Source: Blastococcus sp. TF02A-30
GTDB lineage: Bacteria; Actinomycetota; Actinomycetes; Mycobacteriales; Geodermatophilaceae
DNA length: 64,000 bases
Direction: 5' to 3'
Assembly: GCF_003319185.1 (NCBI RefSeq)
Contig: NZ_QOHJ01000010.1
Span: 62,001 to 126,000, forward strand
The notes under the pieces were generated by a model. The model was not told the DNA's origin. It did no database searches and saw nothing but the letters and a program-made list of their open reading frames with translations. Both the position numbers and the translations under genes were made by a program. Of this stretch, positions 20,881-33,282 are shown piece after piece. Position 1 is the first letter of the stretch. Every line of letters begins with the position of its first letter.

Positions 20881-21721
20881 GGTTGCTCCTCCGGGCGGCG
20901 CGGACGGCCTCGACGGTGCGGACCGCGTCGACCGAGGCGGCCGCGTCGTGCACGCGCACCCCCCAGGCGCCGGCCTCCGCGGCCAGGACGGTGGTGGCCA
21001 GCGTGGCGGCGTCCCGCTGCTCGGCCGGGCGCGGCCGGCCGTCGGGACCGGCCAGCAACCGGCCGAGGAAGGTCTTGCGGGAGGAGCCGACGAGCACCGG
21101 CAGGCCGAGCCCGACCAGCCGGTCGAGACCGGCCAGCAGCGCCCAGTTGTGCTCGCCGTTCTTGGCGAACCCCAGCCCGGGGTCGAGGACCAGCTGCTCG
21201 GGGGCCACGCCCGCGGCGACGACGTCCTCCACCCGGGCCGTCAGCTCGGCGCAGACCTCGGTGACGACGTCGCCGTACTGGGCGGCGGCGTACATCTCGC
21301 GGCTGTGCCCCCGCCAGTGCATGAGCACCCACGGCACGCCGGCCTCGGCGACCAGCTCGGCCATGTTCTTGTCGGCCAGCCCGCCGCTCACGTCGTTGAC
21401 CAGCTGGGCCCCCGCCTCCAGCGCGGCCTCGGCGACCTCGGCGCGGGTGGTGTCGACGCTGGTGCGCACCCCCGCGGCGGACAGCTCGCGGACCACCGGG
21501 ACGACGCGGCGGCACTCCTCGTCGGCGTCCACCCGGTCGGCGCCGGGACGGGTGGACTCCCCGCCCACGTCCACGTAGTCGGCGCCGGCGGCGTGCATCG
21601 CCAGCCCGTGCCCGACCGCGACCTCGGGGTCGGCGAAGCAGCCGCCGTCGGAGAACGAGTCGGGGGTGACGTTGAGGACGCCCATGACCACGCACCGGCC
21701 GGGGCGCGGGAGCGCGATCAC
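20873..21721 (-). CDS. folP: dihydropteroate synthase FolP
   Basis: Joins the pterin pyrophosphate to p-aminobenzoate; the sulfonamide target. [14 protein letters not shown] near residue 14, [25 protein letters not shown] and the GSSRKTFLG loop are all intact. It is 282 aa from the GTG at 21721, which overlaps the folE stop as GTGA; the additional 40 codons upstream are antisense-like sequence inside folE. Confidence 0.97.
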   Translation of the reverse strand: MIALPRPGRCVVMGVLNVTPDSFSDGGCFADPEVAVGHGLAMHAAGADYVDVGGESTRPGADRVDADEECRRVVPVVRELSAAGVRTSVDTTRAEVAEAALEAGAQLVNDVSGGLADKNMAELVAEAGVPWVLMHWRGHSREMYAAAQYGDVVTEVCAELTARVEDVVAAGVAPEQLVLDPGLGFAKNGEHNWALLAGLDRLVGLGLPVLVGSSRKTFLGRLLAGPDGRPRPAEQRDAATLATTVLAAEAGAWGVRVHDAAASVDAVRTVEAVRAARRSNRG

Positions 21722-22335
21722 CTGCCCAGCACCAGGCTCATCGCCTCGGCCCGCGTGGCGGGGTTGTCGCGGAACATGCCGCGGACGGCGGAGGTGACCG
21801 TCGTCGACCCCGGCTTGCGGATGCCGCGCATGGCCATGCACAGGTGCTCGGCCTCGATCACCACGATCACCCCGCGCGGCTTGAGCACGTCGTTCATCGC
21901 GTCGGCGATCTGGCGGGTCATCCGCTCCTGCACCTGCGGGCGGCGGGCGTAGACCTCGACCAGCCGGGCGATCTTCGACAGGCCGGTGACCTTGCCGTCC
22001 TCGCCGGGGATGTAGCCGACGTGCGCCACGCCGTGGAAGGGCACCAGGTGGTGCTCGCAGGTCGAGTACATCGGGATGTCCTTGACCAGCACGAGCTCGT
22101 CGTGGTTCTCGTCGAACGTCGTCGCGAGGATCTCGTACGGGTCCTGCCAGAGACCCGCGAAGGTCTCCGCGTAGGCGCGGGCCACCCGCCCGGGGGTGTC
22201 CTGCAGCCCCGGGCGGTCGGGGTCCTCCCCCACCGCGAGCAGCAGCTCGCGGACAGCCGCCGCGGCCCGGGACTGGTCGACCCGGTCGAACGCCGGCTCG
22301 ACCCGGTCCTCGGGCTCGACGGGGATCTCGCTCAT
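21718..22335 (-). CDS. folE: GTP cyclohydrolase I FolE
   Basis: Converts GTP to dihydroneopterin triphosphate, entry to folate synthesis. Zinc ligands in [11 protein letters not shown] and [11 protein letters not shown]; active-site stretch [26 protein letters not shown]. It is 205 aa from the ATG at 22335, the family length; an in-frame GTG at 22374 would overlap ftsH by 29 nt. The start is 10 nt after the ftsH stop. Placement under ftsH matches mycobacteria. Confidence 0.96.
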   Translation of the reverse strand: MSEIPVEPEDRVEPAFDRVDQSRAAAAVRELLLAVGEDPDRPGLQDTPGRVARAYAETFAGLWQDPYEILATTFDENHDELVLVKDIPMYSTCEHHLVPFHGVAHVGYIPGEDGKVTGLSKIARLVEVYARRPQVQERMTRQIADAMNDVLKPRGVIVVIEAEHLCMAMRGIRKPGSTTVTSAVRGMFRDNPATRAEAMSLVLGR

Positions 22336-22345
22336 CGACCGGCGC

Positions 22346-24334
<1,989 letters not shown>

Positions 24335-24656
24335 ACATCGATACCGGGCGCCGGGGTGCGGCCTGCCCGTCGACCCTCCTGATCGCTCCGGGGACGCCGC
24401 CTGCGACCCGGGCGGGGATCCCGGCGCTCGGCGCAGCGTCGTCGGGTCCGACGGTACACCGGCGAACCTGCGAGATCCCTGGTTGCGCCCGGAGGAGTGG
24501 GGCCCGCAGGGTCCCCGAGGACGGGCCGTGGTGAGCCGCCCCTGCGAGGGTCGTGCCGAGCGGTGGAGCCGGAGGCTCCCCGCACGGTGCGACGCAGCGG
24601 CTCAGCGCAGCTGGGGGACGGCACCTGGCCGCGGTGCCGGCCCGGAGGGCCGGCAG
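24335..24656. other. 322-nt region between ftsH and hpt
   Basis: No gene seen. On the minus strand, in order: the hpt terminator hairpin, a second small hairpin (24565-24579, 6-bp arms, GGA loop), a GC-rich stretch without features, a candidate ftsH -10 (TACCGT, 24456 to 24451), and a leader of about 110 nt for ftsH. Confidence 0.7.
24635..24655 (-). terminator. hpt terminator hairpin
   Basis: Nine-bp perfect stem (24635-24643 with 24647-24655), loop GGA, beginning 1 nt after the hpt stop codon. No U-tract. Confidence 0.65.
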
Positions 24657-25241
24657 TCAGGCATAGACCTCGGGCTTGAGCGTGGCGATGTAGGGCAGGT
24701 CGCGGTAGCGCTCGGCGTAGTCGAGGCCGTAGCCGATGACGAACTCGTTCGGGATGTCGAAGCCGATGTACTTCACCGGCACCTCGACCTTCACCGCGTC
24801 GGGCTTGCGCAGCAGCGCGCAGACCTCCAGGGACGCCGGCTGGCGGCCGCCGAGGTTCTTCAGCAGCCACGACAGCGTGAGGCCGGAGTCGATGATGTCC
24901 TCGAGCACCAGGACGTGCTTGCCGGTGATGTCCCGGTCGAGGTCCTTGAGGATGCGGACGACGCCCGAGGAGCTGGTGGCGGAGCCGTACGACGAGACGG
25001 CCATGAACTCCATCTGGGTCGGCAGCTGGAGGGCACGGGCGAAGTCGCTCATGAACAACACGGCGCCCTTGAGGACGCCGACCAGCAGCACCTCCTTGCC
25101 GGCGTAGTCGTCGGCGATCCGCGCCGCCAGCTCGGCGATCTTCTCCTGGATCTGGGCCTCGGAGAGGAGGACCGACTCGATGTCGGGGCCGTAGCCGTGG
25201 TCGGGGCCGAGGGCCCCGGTGGTGCGGACGGCGTCGCTCAC
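24657..25241 (-). CDS. hpt: hypoxanthine phosphoribosyltransferase
   Basis: Salvages hypoxanthine/guanine with PRPP. PRPP-binding motif [13 protein letters not shown] at 111-123, [15 protein letters not shown] at 52-66, and the flexible-loop [13 protein letters not shown]. It is 194 aa from the GTG at 25241, which overlaps the tilS stop as GTGA. The tilS-hpt-ftsH order is common in Gram-positive bacteria. Confidence 0.96.
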   Translation of the reverse strand: MSDAVRTTGALGPDHGYGPDIESVLLSEAQIQEKIAELAARIADDYAGKEVLLVGVLKGAVLFMSDFARALQLPTQMEFMAVSSYGSATSSSGVVRILKDLDRDITGKHVLVLEDIIDSGLTLSWLLKNLGGRQPASLEVCALLRKPDAVKVEVPVKYIGFDIPNEFVIGYGLDYAERYRDLPYIATLKPEVYA

Positions 25242-26242
25242 GCTGTTGGCTCCTCGTGCTCGGGTTCGTGTGCACCGTCCCGTGCCGGGGCGGGCAGCAG
25301 AACCAGGGTGCCAGACGCCCGGACGACGCCTGCGCCGCCGGGTAGGTCGACCCGTCCCTGCCCGCGCCAGCGGACCAGCAGCGCGTCGACGGCGGCCAGG
25401 TGGACGGCCTGCAGGTCGGCGACGCCGGCATCCCGCAGCCAGCCGCGCAGCACGCGTCGGCGCAGGCCGTCGGGCAGCGCCGCCGTCCCGGTCGCCTCCA
25501 GCCCGCCGTCGACCGCGAGCCGGGCGCGCTCGACCGCGGCCAGCGCGTCCAGGGTGTCCAGGTCCTCGCGCAGCAGCTCGGCGGTCCGCGCCAGCGCCGG
25601 GGCGACGCCGCCGCCGAGGACCTCCTCGAGCAGCGGCAGCACCTCGGCGCGCAGCCGCACGCGGGTGTAGGCCGGGTCGGTGTTCCACGGGTCGTCCCAC
25701 ACCGGCAGCTCCAGCGCCGCGCAGGCGGCCCGGGTGGTCACCCGGCGGACGCCCAGCAGCGGCCGCCACCAGCACTCGCGCAGCTCGACCATGCCCGCGA
25801 CCGAGCGCGGTCCCGAGCCGCGGCCGAGGCCCAGCAGCACGGTCTCGGCCTGGTCGTCGAGGGTGTGCCCCAGGGCCACCCGGGCGCCGCGCTCCCCCGC
25901 GGCCGCGGCCAGCGCGGCGTAGCGCGCGCCGCGGGCGGCGGCCTCGGGCCCGCCGGCGCGGCCGACGTCGACGGCCAGCACCCGGACCGGGTCCAGGCCC
26001 ATGCGGCGCAGCAGGTCGGCGGTCTCGCCGGCCCGCTGCGCGGAACCGGGCTGCAGCCCGTGGTCGACGGTCACCGCCCCGGCCGGGACCCCGGCGCGTG
26101 GCGCCTCGAAGGCGATCGCGGCGGCCAGGGCGAGGGAGTCCGCTCCACCGCTGCAGGCGACCAGCACGGGGCGGTCGTCGCCGGTCAGCCCCGGGCGGAC
26201 CGCCGAGCGGATCCGGGCCACCGCCGGATCGGGGCCCACCAC
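25238..26242 (-). CDS. tilS: tRNA(Ile)-lysidine synthetase TilS
   Basis: Modifies the wobble cytidine of the AUA-reading tRNA-Ile to lysidine. PP-loop SGGADS at 31-36, then [18 protein letters not shown]. It is 334 aa; the C-terminal region is shorter than in E. coli, as usual in actinobacteria. The first of two adjacent GTGs (26242) lies 2 nt after the preceding stop; either could start. Confidence 0.93.
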   Translation of the reverse strand: MVGPDPAVARIRSAVRPGLTGDDRPVLVACSGGADSLALAAAIAFEAPRAGVPAGAVTVDHGLQPGSAQRAGETADLLRRMGLDPVRVLAVDVGRAGGPEAAARGARYAALAAAAGERGARVALGHTLDDQAETVLLGLGRGSGPRSVAGMVELRECWWRPLLGVRRVTTRAACAALELPVWDDPWNTDPAYTRVRLRAEVLPLLEEVLGGGVAPALARTAELLREDLDTLDALAAVERARLAVDGGLEATGTAALPDGLRRRVLRGWLRDAGVADLQAVHLAAVDALLVRWRGQGRVDLPGGAGVVRASGTLVLLPAPARDGAHEPEHEEPTA

Positions 26243-26244
26243 GG

Positions 26245-27330
26245 TCAGGCGCCGATGGCCGGCCGGCCCAGCACCCGCTCCACCCACCGCTCCGGCGCGG
26301 TCAGCTCGTCGATCAGGGGCAGGTTCTCCGGCCGCGCCCAGACCTGGTTGAAGCCCTCCATGCCGACCAGGTCGACGACGCCGCCGACGAAGACCCGCCC
26401 GTCGGCGTACTGCTTCATCTTCTGCTCCAGGCCGAGCAGGCGGCGCAGCACCCGGTCCAGCGGGCCGCGGCCCTTGCGCCGCTGCGCGAACCGCTTGCGC
26501 AGGGTGCGGACCGAGGGGACGACGTCGGGGCCGACGCCGTCCATCACGAACTCGGCGTGCCCCTCCACCAGGCTCATGACCGCGGTGACCCGGTCGAGCA
26601 CGGCGCGCTGGCGGGGGTCGCGGATCAGCGCCATCAGGCCCTCGGCGTCGCCGTCGTCGTCCCCCCGGAGGGCGCCGCCGATGCTGCGCAGGACGTCCTG
26701 CAGCCGTTCCCGCAGCACGTCGGTGCTCAGGTCGCTGGCCTCGACGAACTCGGCGATCTGCGCCTCGAGGTGCGGCTTGAGCCAGGGGACGGCGGTGAAC
26801 TGCAGCTGGTGGGTGACCTCGTGCAGGCAGACCCACAGCCGGAAGTCCGAGGGGTCGACGCCGAGCTTCTCCTCGGTGGCGACGATGTTCGGTGCGACCA
26901 GCAGCAGCCGCCCGCCGGTGCCGAAGACCTCGTACTGCCCCAGCACCCGCGAGCTCAGGTAGGCGAGGACGCCGCCGGCCTGCACCCCCGTGGCGCGGGA
27001 GCCGATCGCGGTGGCCAGCGGCCCGGGCCGGCTGTCCTGCTGCTCGGCCAGCGCGTCGACCAGCGGGTCCAGCAGGGCCGCCATGCCGCGGGTGTTCGCG
27101 TCGACCCAGCCCGGGCGGTCCACGACCGCGACCTCGGGTACGGGCCCGCCGGGGACCGGCGAGAGCCCGGTCAGCCCCTCGACGTGCGCGACCGCGGTGG
27201 CGGCGGCCTCGTGCAGCTCCCGGACGACGGCGGCGGCGTCCTCGCGCGTGGTGCTCGGGCCGCTGCCCGAGAGGCGGCGGGCGGTGCGGGCGGCGAGGTC
27301 CCAGTCGACCATCGAGGAGGCGCTCGGCAT
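26245..27330 (-). CDS. zinc-dependent metalloprotease (zincin_2/DUF2342 family)
   Basis: 361 aa, no signal peptide. HEVTHQ at 170-175 is a zincin HExxH helix, with a downstream [10 protein letters not shown] that may supply the third ligand and [22 protein letters not shown] typical of the family. Homologous by order to [13 protein letters not shown] Rv3626c. Some databases label these coenzyme F420 biosynthesis-associated; nothing here supports that. The ATG at 27330 follows GTGAGG; MVDWDL six codons later is the alternative. Substrate unknown. Confidence 0.9.
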   Translation of the reverse strand: MPSASSMVDWDLAARTARRLSGSGPSTTREDAAAVVRELHEAAATAVAHVEGLTGLSPVPGGPVPEVAVVDRPGWVDANTRGMAALLDPLVDALAEQQDSRPGPLATAIGSRATGVQAGGVLAYLSSRVLGQYEVFGTGGRLLLVAPNIVATEEKLGVDPSDFRLWVCLHEVTHQLQFTAVPWLKPHLEAQIAEFVEASDLSTDVLRERLQDVLRSIGGALRGDDDGDAEGLMALIRDPRQRAVLDRVTAVMSLVEGHAEFVMDGVGPDVVPSVRTLRKRFAQRRKGRGPLDRVLRRLLGLEQKMKQYADGRVFVGGVVDLVGMEGFNQVWARPENLPLIDELTAPERWVERVLGRPAIGA

Positions 27331-27360
27331 CGCCTCACCGTACGCGGGCGCCCGCCCGAC

Positions 27361-27431
27361 GTGACGTGCTGGAACGGCCGCCGTCCAGGGACCCGCGCCA
27401 GCGTGCGAGGCGTGGGAGGACCGGCGGTCCT
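27361..27431 (-). repeat. stop-codon-linked terminator-like repeat, copy B
   Basis: Lies directly after the dacB TGA. It shares the 19-nt end GTGACGTGCTGGAACGGCC with copy A exactly and the GTCCTT at the other end, with a similar GC-rich middle; the inner arms differ (CCGCCG with CGGCGG). Confidence 0.65.
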
Positions 27432-28847
27432 TCAGCAGCCGCAGGCGGCCAGCGCGGCGGCGACGTCGTCGAGCGCGGCCTCGGCGGCGGCCTCGCTGCC
27501 CGACTGGTCGGCGATCACCGCGAAGGCCAGCAGCCGGCCGTCGGCGGTTACCACGGTGCCGGCGAGGGCGTGCACCCCGGCGAGCGTGCCGGTCTTGGCG
27601 CGCACGACGCCGGGGGCGGCCCCCGCGTCGCCGCGGTCGAAGAGCGTGCCGTCGTAGCCCGCGACCGGCAGCCCGGAGAGCAGGGCGGACGCGCCCTCGA
27701 TGCTGCCGTCGGCCGCCCCGGCGACCACCTCGGTGAGGACCCCGGCGGGGACCAGGTCCTGCTGGGAGAGCCCGCTGCCGTCGGACAGGCTGACGCCACC
27801 GGCGTCGATGCCGGCCTCCGAGACCGCCTCGGTGACCGCCTGCGCGGCACCGGCGAAGGTGGCGGGGAGGTCGCGGGCCAGGGCCACGTGCCGGGCCAGC
27901 GATTCGGCCAGCACGTTGTCCGACATGGAGAGCATCTGCTCGACCAGCCGGGCGATCGGCGCCGACTGCACCGTCGCGAGCGTCGTGGCGCCGGCCGGCG
28001 CCTCACCCAGGGCCACGCTGGCGCCGGGGGCGCCGAGCGCGTCGGCGAGGGCGGAGCCGGCGTCGAGCCCGGGCTGGCCGCTGCGGGCGACCGCGCCCGG
28101 GCTGACGCGGGCGCCGTCGACGGCGGTGGCGGTGATCGGCGCCGCGTAGCTGGACGGGGCGTCCCCGGGTCCCCAGCCGCTGGCGGTCAGCGGGCCGCTG
28201 AACAGCGAGCTGTCGACGACGACCCGCGTGACCGCGGTGCCGCTGGGCAGCGATGCGACCACCTGCGCGGCGAGGTCGGCGACGGTGGGCGCGCCGGGGT
28301 AGGACTGCGAGGGCGCCGTGCGCGAGAGGGTCGGGTCGCCGCCCCCCACGAGCACGACCTCGCCCGGGGTGGCGCCCTGCACGACCGTCGTCGCCAGGGT
28401 GTCGGCCGGGTCGAGCGTGGTCAGCGCGGCGACGGCGGTGAGGAGCTTGGCGGTGGAGGCCGGGATCGCCGGGTCGTCGGCGTCGAGGTCCAGCAGCACG
28501 TCACCGGTGGCGACGTCCACGACCTCGGCCGACGCGCCGGAACCGAGCCCGGGGCTCTGCAGGAGCGGGCCCAGCACCGCGGCCAGCGTGTCCGGGTCGG
28601 GCGCGGGGGCGTCGCTGGACAGCGAGGCGAGGACGGGCGAGAACTCGCCGAGCTCGGGCAGCTCGGCGTCGGGGACGGTGACCGCGCCGTCGGCGCTGGT
28701 GTCCTCGCCGCCGCCCATGCCGAACACGGCGATGCCACCGCCGACGAGGATCAGGACGAGGGCGATGACGCCCATGGCCAGCCGTTTGCGGAACCGCCCG
28801 TAGTTCGCCGTGATGACCGTCGAGCCGCTCGACGCGATGGTGCCCAC
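27432..28847 (-). CDS. dacB: D-alanyl-D-alanine carboxypeptidase/endopeptidase (peptidase S13)
   Basis: Trims peptidoglycan stem peptides outside the cell. Membrane anchor at about 23-43 after a basic RFRKRL. Serine motif STAK at 131-134, SDN in [11 protein letters not shown], and KTG in [10 protein letters not shown]: a complete penicillin-binding-protein site. It is 471 aa, the family length, and equivalent to Rv3627c. The GTG at 28847 is the only plausible start before the membrane anchor; a G-rich stretch precedes it. Ends in a Cys pair (ACGC). Confidence 0.94.
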   Translation of the reverse strand: MGTIASSGSTVITANYGRFRKRLAMGVIALVLILVGGGIAVFGMGGGEDTSADGAVTVPDAELPELGEFSPVLASLSSDAPAPDPDTLAAVLGPLLQSPGLGSGASAEVVDVATGDVLLDLDADDPAIPASTAKLLTAVAALTTLDPADTLATTVVQGATPGEVVLVGGGDPTLSRTAPSQSYPGAPTVADLAAQVVASLPSGTAVTRVVVDSSLFSGPLTASGWGPGDAPSSYAAPITATAVDGARVSPGAVARSGQPGLDAGSALADALGAPGASVALGEAPAGATTLATVQSAPIARLVEQMLSMSDNVLAESLARHVALARDLPATFAGAAQAVTEAVSEAGIDAGGVSLSDGSGLSQQDLVPAGVLTEVVAGAADGSIEGASALLSGLPVAGYDGTLFDRGDAGAAPGVVRAKTGTLAGVHALAGTVVTADGRLLAFAVIADQSGSEAAAEAALDDVAAALAACGC

Positions 28848-28856
28848 CCCCCAAAA

Positions 28857-28886
28857 GGTGACCTCCGCAGATCGCACGGGGTCACC
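28857..28886. promoter_or_regulatory. inverted repeat in the dacB-ppa divergent gap
   Basis: GGTGACC at 28857-28863 is mirrored by GGTCACC at 28880-28886 with a 16-nt spacer, filling half of the 57-nt gap between two divergent starts. It could be an operator; nothing identifies the protein. Confidence 0.3.
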
Positions 28887-28904
28887 GTGCGCCACACTAG
28901 GCGG

Positions 28905-29399
28905 GTGCAGTTCGACGTGACGGTAGAAATCCCGAAGGGCCAGCGAAACAAGTACGAGCTGGACCACGCCACCGGACGCATCCGCTTGGACCGGATGCTG
29001 TTCACCTCCACCCGCTATCCGGCGGACTACGGCTACATCGAGAGCACCCTGGGGCAGGACGGCGACCCGCTCGACGCCCTGGTGCTGCTCGAGGAGCCGA
29101 CGTTCCCCGGGTGCCTGATCACCTGCCGGGCGATCGGCATGTTCCGCATGACCGACGAGGCGGGCGGGGACGACAAGGTCCTCACCGTGCCGGCGACCGA
29201 CCCGCGGATGTCGCACCTCAAGGACATCACCGACGTGTCGGAGTTCGACCGCCTGGAGATCCAGCACTTCTTCGAGACCTACAAGGACCTGGAGCCGGGC
29301 AAGTCGGTCGAGGGCGCCGAGTGGGTCGGCCGCGAAGAGGCCGAGGCCGAGATCCGCGCCTCGCTGGAGCGCGCCAAGAACGAGTCCCCCGCCCACTGA
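28905..29399 (+). CDS. ppa: soluble inorganic pyrophosphatase
   Basis: Family I pyrophosphatase, cytoplasmic. [20 protein letters not shown] and [10 protein letters not shown] carry the metal and pyrophosphate ligands. It is 164 aa from the GTG at 28905. No ribosome binding site is visible and CACACT ends 6 nt before the start, so it may be leaderless. A membrane pyrophosphatase (hppA) is also present in this window. Confidence 0.96.
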   Translation: MQFDVTVEIPKGQRNKYELDHATGRIRLDRMLFTSTRYPADYGYIESTLGQDGDPLDALVLLEEPTFPGCLITCRAIGMFRMTDEAGGDDKVLTVPATDPRMSHLKDITDVSEFDRLEIQHFFETYKDLEPGKSVEGAEWVGREEAEAEIRASLERAKNESPAH

Positions 29400-29438
29400 C
29401 CCTGGCTTCCTGGCCCCGCCCGGTCGCCGAGCGCACCC

Positions 29439-29474
29439 GACGGCGGCACACCCCTCCCGGGGTGTGCCGCCGTC
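29439..29474 (+). terminator. ppa terminator
   Basis: Perfect 16-bp stem (29439-29454 with 29459-29474), loop TCCC, 40 nt after the ppa stop. Confidence 0.85.
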
Positions 29475-29519
29475 CGAGATTCCCGGGCCTGCTCCGCCGA
29501 TCGGCCCCGGAACGACGCA

Positions 29520-29547
29520 GCGGGCCCGTCCTGGTGGACGGGCCCGC
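29520..29547 (-). terminator. tRNA-Thr terminator hairpin
   Basis: Perfect 12-bp stem (29520-29531 with 29536-29547), loop TGGT, 11 nt beyond the 3' end of the tRNA on the minus strand. It could also back up the ppa terminator. Confidence 0.75.
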
Positions 29548-29557
29548 GTGCTGCGAG

Positions 29558-29630
29558 AGCCGCCTGTCGGAATCGAACCGACGACCTTCTCATTACGAGT
29601 GAGATGCTCTACCGACTGAGCTAAGGCGGC
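29558..29630 (-). tRNA. tRNA-Thr (CGT)
   Basis: Cloverleaf read on the minus strand: acceptor stem GCCGCCT/AGGCGGC, D arm with AGTCGGTAGA, anticodon stem TCTCA/TGAGA around the loop CTCGTAA (anticodon CGT, codon ACG), T loop TTCGATT. The discriminator is T and no CCA is encoded. Confidence 0.95.
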
Positions 29631-29689
29631 GGACGTGCGGGAGACAGACTACGGCACGGCCGACGTCCTCCCGCGCAGGGGCGGGTGCC

Positions 29690-30868
29690 TCAGGCGGGCA
29701 GCCGCAGCGCCACGGTGAGCGCCTCCAGCGCGATCTGCGGCTTCACGTTCTGCTCCAGCGCCAGCCGGCACTCCAGGATCGCGTCGATCCGCCGCAGCGC
29801 GCCCTCCGGGCCGATCCGCCGGCCGAGGTCCTCGGCGTCCGCGCGGCGGTCGGGGTGGTTGAGGACGGGCGCCCGCTCGCCGGCGGCGGCGAGCACCAGC
29901 GCGTCGCGGTAGAGGCCGGCGAGGTCGACCAGCGCGCGGTCCAGCGAGTCGCGGCCCAGCCGGGTGGCCCGCGACTTCTGCCGCTTCTCCAGCTCCTTGA
30001 GCTGCCCGGCGCCGCGGCTGGCGGCGGCCACGCCCGGCCCGCGCGCACCCACGCCGAGGCTGGCCTTCACGGCCTCGGTCTCGGCGCCGTCGAGGGCGGC
30101 CGACGCCTGGTCGGCCTCCTCCTTGGCGGCGCCCACGAGGTCGTCCGCGGCGTCCAGGCAGGCGCCCAGCGAGACCAGCCGCAGCGGGATGTCCAGCACC
30201 GCCTTGCGGGCCAGCCGCGCGTCCTCGTCGCGGGCCAGCCTGCGGGCCCGGCCGACGTGCCCGCCCGAGGCGGCCGCCGACCACGCCGCCAGCGCCGGGT
30301 CGACGCCGTCGCGGTGCTCCAGGACCTCGGCGATCGCCTCCACCGACGGCGTGCGCAGGCCGACCACGCGGCAGCGGGAGCGGATGGTGACCGGGACGTC
30401 GTCGGGGTGCAGGCTCGGGGCGCAGAGCAGGAAGACCGTGCGCGGCGGCGGTTCCTCCAGCATCTTCAGGACGGTGTTGGACGCCTGCTCGGTCATCCGG
30501 TCGGCGTCCTCGACGAGCACGACCTGCCAGCGGCCCTGGGACGGCGCCCGGCCGGCGATGCGCACGATCTCGCGCACCTCCGCGACGCCGATCGACAAGC
30601 CCTCCGGCACGACGGTCTGCACGTCGGCGTGGGTTCCGGCGAGCACCGTGCGGCAGGCGTGGCAGGTGCCGTCGCCCCCGTCGGGGCACTGCAGCGCGGC
30701 GGCGAAGGCGCGGGCGGCCACGGAGCGGCCGGATCCCGGCGGCCCGGTGAACAGCCAGGCGTGGGTCATGGCACCCGGTTCGGCGACCGCCGCCTGCAGC
30801 TCCTCCACCACCGCCGGCTGGCCGATCACCTGCGCCCAGACCCCGGGCGCGCTCCCCTGGCCGGTCAC
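29690..30868 (-). CDS. holB: DNA polymerase III subunit delta'
   Basis: Clamp-loader stator subunit. The P-loop reads GPPGSGRS with Arg in place of the catalytic Lys, normal for delta', which does not hydrolyse ATP. A Cys cluster (CPDGG...CHAC) fits the zinc site; the SRC sensor reads IRSRCR. It is 392 aa. The GTG at 30868 overlaps the stop of the kinase fusion as GTGA, so the two are co-translated, matching the tmk-holB pairing seen in many bacteria. Confidence 0.93.
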   Translation of the reverse strand: MTGQGSAPGVWAQVIGQPAVVEELQAAVAEPGAMTHAWLFTGPPGSGRSVAARAFAAALQCPDGGDGTCHACRTVLAGTHADVQTVVPEGLSIGVAEVREIVRIAGRAPSQGRWQVVLVEDADRMTEQASNTVLKMLEEPPPRTVFLLCAPSLHPDDVPVTIRSRCRVVGLRTPSVEAIAEVLEHRDGVDPALAAWSAAASGGHVGRARRLARDEDARLARKAVLDIPLRLVSLGACLDAADDLVGAAKEEADQASAALDGAETEAVKASLGVGARGPGVAAASRGAGQLKELEKRQKSRATRLGRDSLDRALVDLAGLYRDALVLAAAGERAPVLNHPDRRADAEDLGRRIGPEGALRRIDAILECRLALEQNVKPQIALEALTVALRLPA

Positions 30869-33066
30869 GGGTGCAGTTGAGGGGTCGGGCCGGTCTGGGC
30901 GTGCGGGTGGTGCGGGCCGTGCTGGTGCGGGACACCGGAGGGCTCTGCGGGTGCCGGCGGCTGCTGCGGGAGGGTCTGCAGCGGCAGGCCGGAGAGCAGC
31001 TCGGCCACCCGCACGCGGATCGCCGCCGAGATCTCGTCGGGGCTCAGCCGGGCGTCGACCACGAGGTAGCGGTCGGGGTCGCTCTCGGCCAGCCCGAGGA
31101 ACGTCGCCCGGACCCGCTGGTGGAAGTCCAGCGACTCCGATTCGATCCGGTCGGCGGCGGCGCGCCCGCGCGCCCGGGCGAGGCCCACCTCGGGCGGGAG
31201 GTCGAGCAGGATCGTCAGGTCGGGCCGCAGCCCCTCGGTCGCCCAGCGCGACAGCATCCGGACGTCGTCGAGCGGGATGGTGCGGCCGGCACCCTGGTAG
31301 GCCAGCGAGCTGTCGATGAACCGGTCGGTGATGACCACCTCCCCGGCGTCCAGGGCGGGGCGGAGCACGTCGTGCACGTGCTGGGCGCGGTCGGCGGCGT
31401 AGAGCAGCGCCTCCGACCGCGGGGAGATGCCGGTGTGCGCGCGGTCGAGGACGATCGCGCGGATCGCCGCACCCGACGGCGTGGCCCCCGGCTCGAAGGT
31501 GGAGCGGGCCACCAGGCCCTCGTTGGTCAGCCACTCCTGCAGCCGGCGCACCTGGGTGGACTTGCCCGCGCCCTCGCCGCCCTCGAAGGCGATGAAGACG
31601 CCACCCCCGGCGAGCCGGCGGCGGGCGGTGGTGTCGCGGCGCAGCGCGGTGACGACGTCGGCCAGCAACGGGACGGGGCGGCCGTCGTCCATCTGCCGGT
31701 AGGCGACCAGACCCACGCCGACGGCGAGCAGACCGGCCGCGAAGAGCATCAGCCGCTCTCCGGACAGCGGCACGCTGAGCGAGCCGACGGCCAGCGAGTG
31801 CCGCCCGATGGCGCCCACCCCGAACGGCACCAGGCCGAGGGACAGGATCAGCGCGGCGCGGACCAGCGACTGCACGATCGCGAACGTGCGGCCCCGGATC
31901 GCGTCGTCGACCTCGGTGCCGATGAGGGTGAAGCCGGCCAGGTAGGCGATGCCGGCGAAGAAGCCCATCACCACGACCAGCAGCAGCGCGATCCACAGCG
32001 CCGGCGTCCAGGCGAGCAGCAGCACCACCACCCCCGCGCCGACGATGGCGACGCCGAAGATCCGCTCGCGGGCCAGGTCGCGGGCGATGCTCGGGCCCAG
32101 GCCGATGCCCAGACCCAGCCCGACGAAGACCGCGCCGAACAGCAGCCCGTAGGCCGCCTGCCCGCCGCCCAGCGCGTTCACGAACGCCTGGCCGGTGGCG
32201 ATGATCGCGCCGGCCGCGGCGAAGGCACCGGTGATGCCGACGACCAGCCCGCGGACCAGCCGGGTGTGCCCGGCGAAGGAGAAACCCTTGACCAGGGAGG
32301 CGAAGAAGCTCTCCTGCTGCACCACGGTGCCGGCGGCGCGGCGGCCGCTGATCGAGGGCAGGTTCCAGATCACGAACGCGGCGACGAGGAAGGTGAGCGC
32401 GTTCAGGTACAGCGCCAGGTCGACCTGGTCGACGCCGGGGATGACGTCGCTGATGTGCCCGCCGGCGCTGTTGAGCAGCGCGTAGACGATCGCGGCGAGC
32501 ACCGGGGTCAGCCCGTAGGTGGTGACCAGGGACAGCTGGTTGGCCGACTCCAGCTGGTCCTTGCGCAGCATGTTCGGCACCGACGCGTCCTTGGCCGGGA
32601 TCCAGAACAGGCTGAACGCCTCGATGAGGAACTGGGCGACGAGCAGCCAGAGCAGGTTGTCGACGATCGGGATCGAGGCGAACAGGCCGAACCGGATGAC
32701 GTCGGTGACGACCATCGTCTTGCGCCGGTCGAACCGGTCGGCGAAGACGCCGGCCAGCGGGCCGAGGACGATCGCCGGCAGCAGCCGGAACAGCAGCACC
32801 CCGCCCAGGGCGTAGTTCTTCGCGGCGAAGTCGTCGAACAGCGACGTCGCGGTGGCGGTGATCGCCAGCAGGCCCAGCCAGTCGCCGAAGCTGGACAGCG
32901 ACATCGACAGCCACAGCTTGCGGAAGTCGCGCACCCGCAGGACCGCGCGGATCCTCGCGGCCGCGCCCACCCCGCCGACGCTCTCCGGCTGCGTGCCGGG
33001 CGGGTCCGAGCGCTCGCCGTCAGGCGGCACCGGCGTGCCCGCCGACGGCAGGCCGTCGGCCGGCAC
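30865..33066 (-). CDS. tmk: MFS transporter-dTMP kinase fusion protein
   Basis: 733 aa in one frame. Residues 45-457 are a 12-helix major facilitator domain of the MFS_3 type (FGDWLGLLAI, LAGVFADRFDRRKTMV with the loop 2-3 motif). Residues 489-697 are a complete thymidylate kinase: P-loop GGEGAGKS at 496-503, the DRF motif in VVITDRFIDSSLAYQG, and the LID region RAAADRIESESLDF. The tail is His/Pro-rich. No stop or strong internal start with a ribosome binding site separates the parts. GTG 33066 is the first available start codon in this frame; upstream it is open to 33180 without ATG, GTG or TTG. Similar fusions occur in related actinobacteria. Confidence 0.92.
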   Translation of the reverse strand: MPADGLPSAGTPVPPDGERSDPPGTQPESVGGVGAAARIRAVLRVRDFRKLWLSMSLSSFGDWLGLLAITATATSLFDDFAAKNYALGGVLLFRLLPAIVLGPLAGVFADRFDRRKTMVVTDVIRFGLFASIPIVDNLLWLLVAQFLIEAFSLFWIPAKDASVPNMLRKDQLESANQLSLVTTYGLTPVLAAIVYALLNSAGGHISDVIPGVDQVDLALYLNALTFLVAAFVIWNLPSISGRRAAGTVVQQESFFASLVKGFSFAGHTRLVRGLVVGITGAFAAAGAIIATGQAFVNALGGGQAAYGLLFGAVFVGLGLGIGLGPSIARDLARERIFGVAIVGAGVVVLLLAWTPALWIALLLVVVMGFFAGIAYLAGFTLIGTEVDDAIRGRTFAIVQSLVRAALILSLGLVPFGVGAIGRHSLAVGSLSVPLSGERLMLFAAGLLAVGVGLVAYRQMDDGRPVPLLADVVTALRRDTTARRRLAGGGVFIAFEGGEGAGKSTQVRRLQEWLTNEGLVARSTFEPGATPSGAAIRAIVLDRAHTGISPRSEALLYAADRAQHVHDVLRPALDAGEVVITDRFIDSSLAYQGAGRTIPLDDVRMLSRWATEGLRPDLTILLDLPPEVGLARARGRAAADRIESESLDFHQRVRATFLGLAESDPDRYLVVDARLSPDEISAAIRVRVAELLSGLPLQTLPQQPPAPAEPSGVPHQHGPHHPHAQTGPTPQLHP

Positions 33067-33282
33067 GGGGGTCCGCTCGACCGGGCCGGTCGGCTGCGCG
33101 CGCGACGGCTCCGGCGGCGTCGGGTCGGTCGGGATCGGGGCTCCCCGGGGTCGTGGGTCGAGGGACGGGGCTGGTCCTCAGCGGGCTCACGGTACCGGCC
33201 GCGGCGGACGTTCCCGGACGGATCGCGCCCGGACGGGTCCCGCACCGGCGAAGCGTCCCGCGCCGTTCACCGGCCGGACGGC

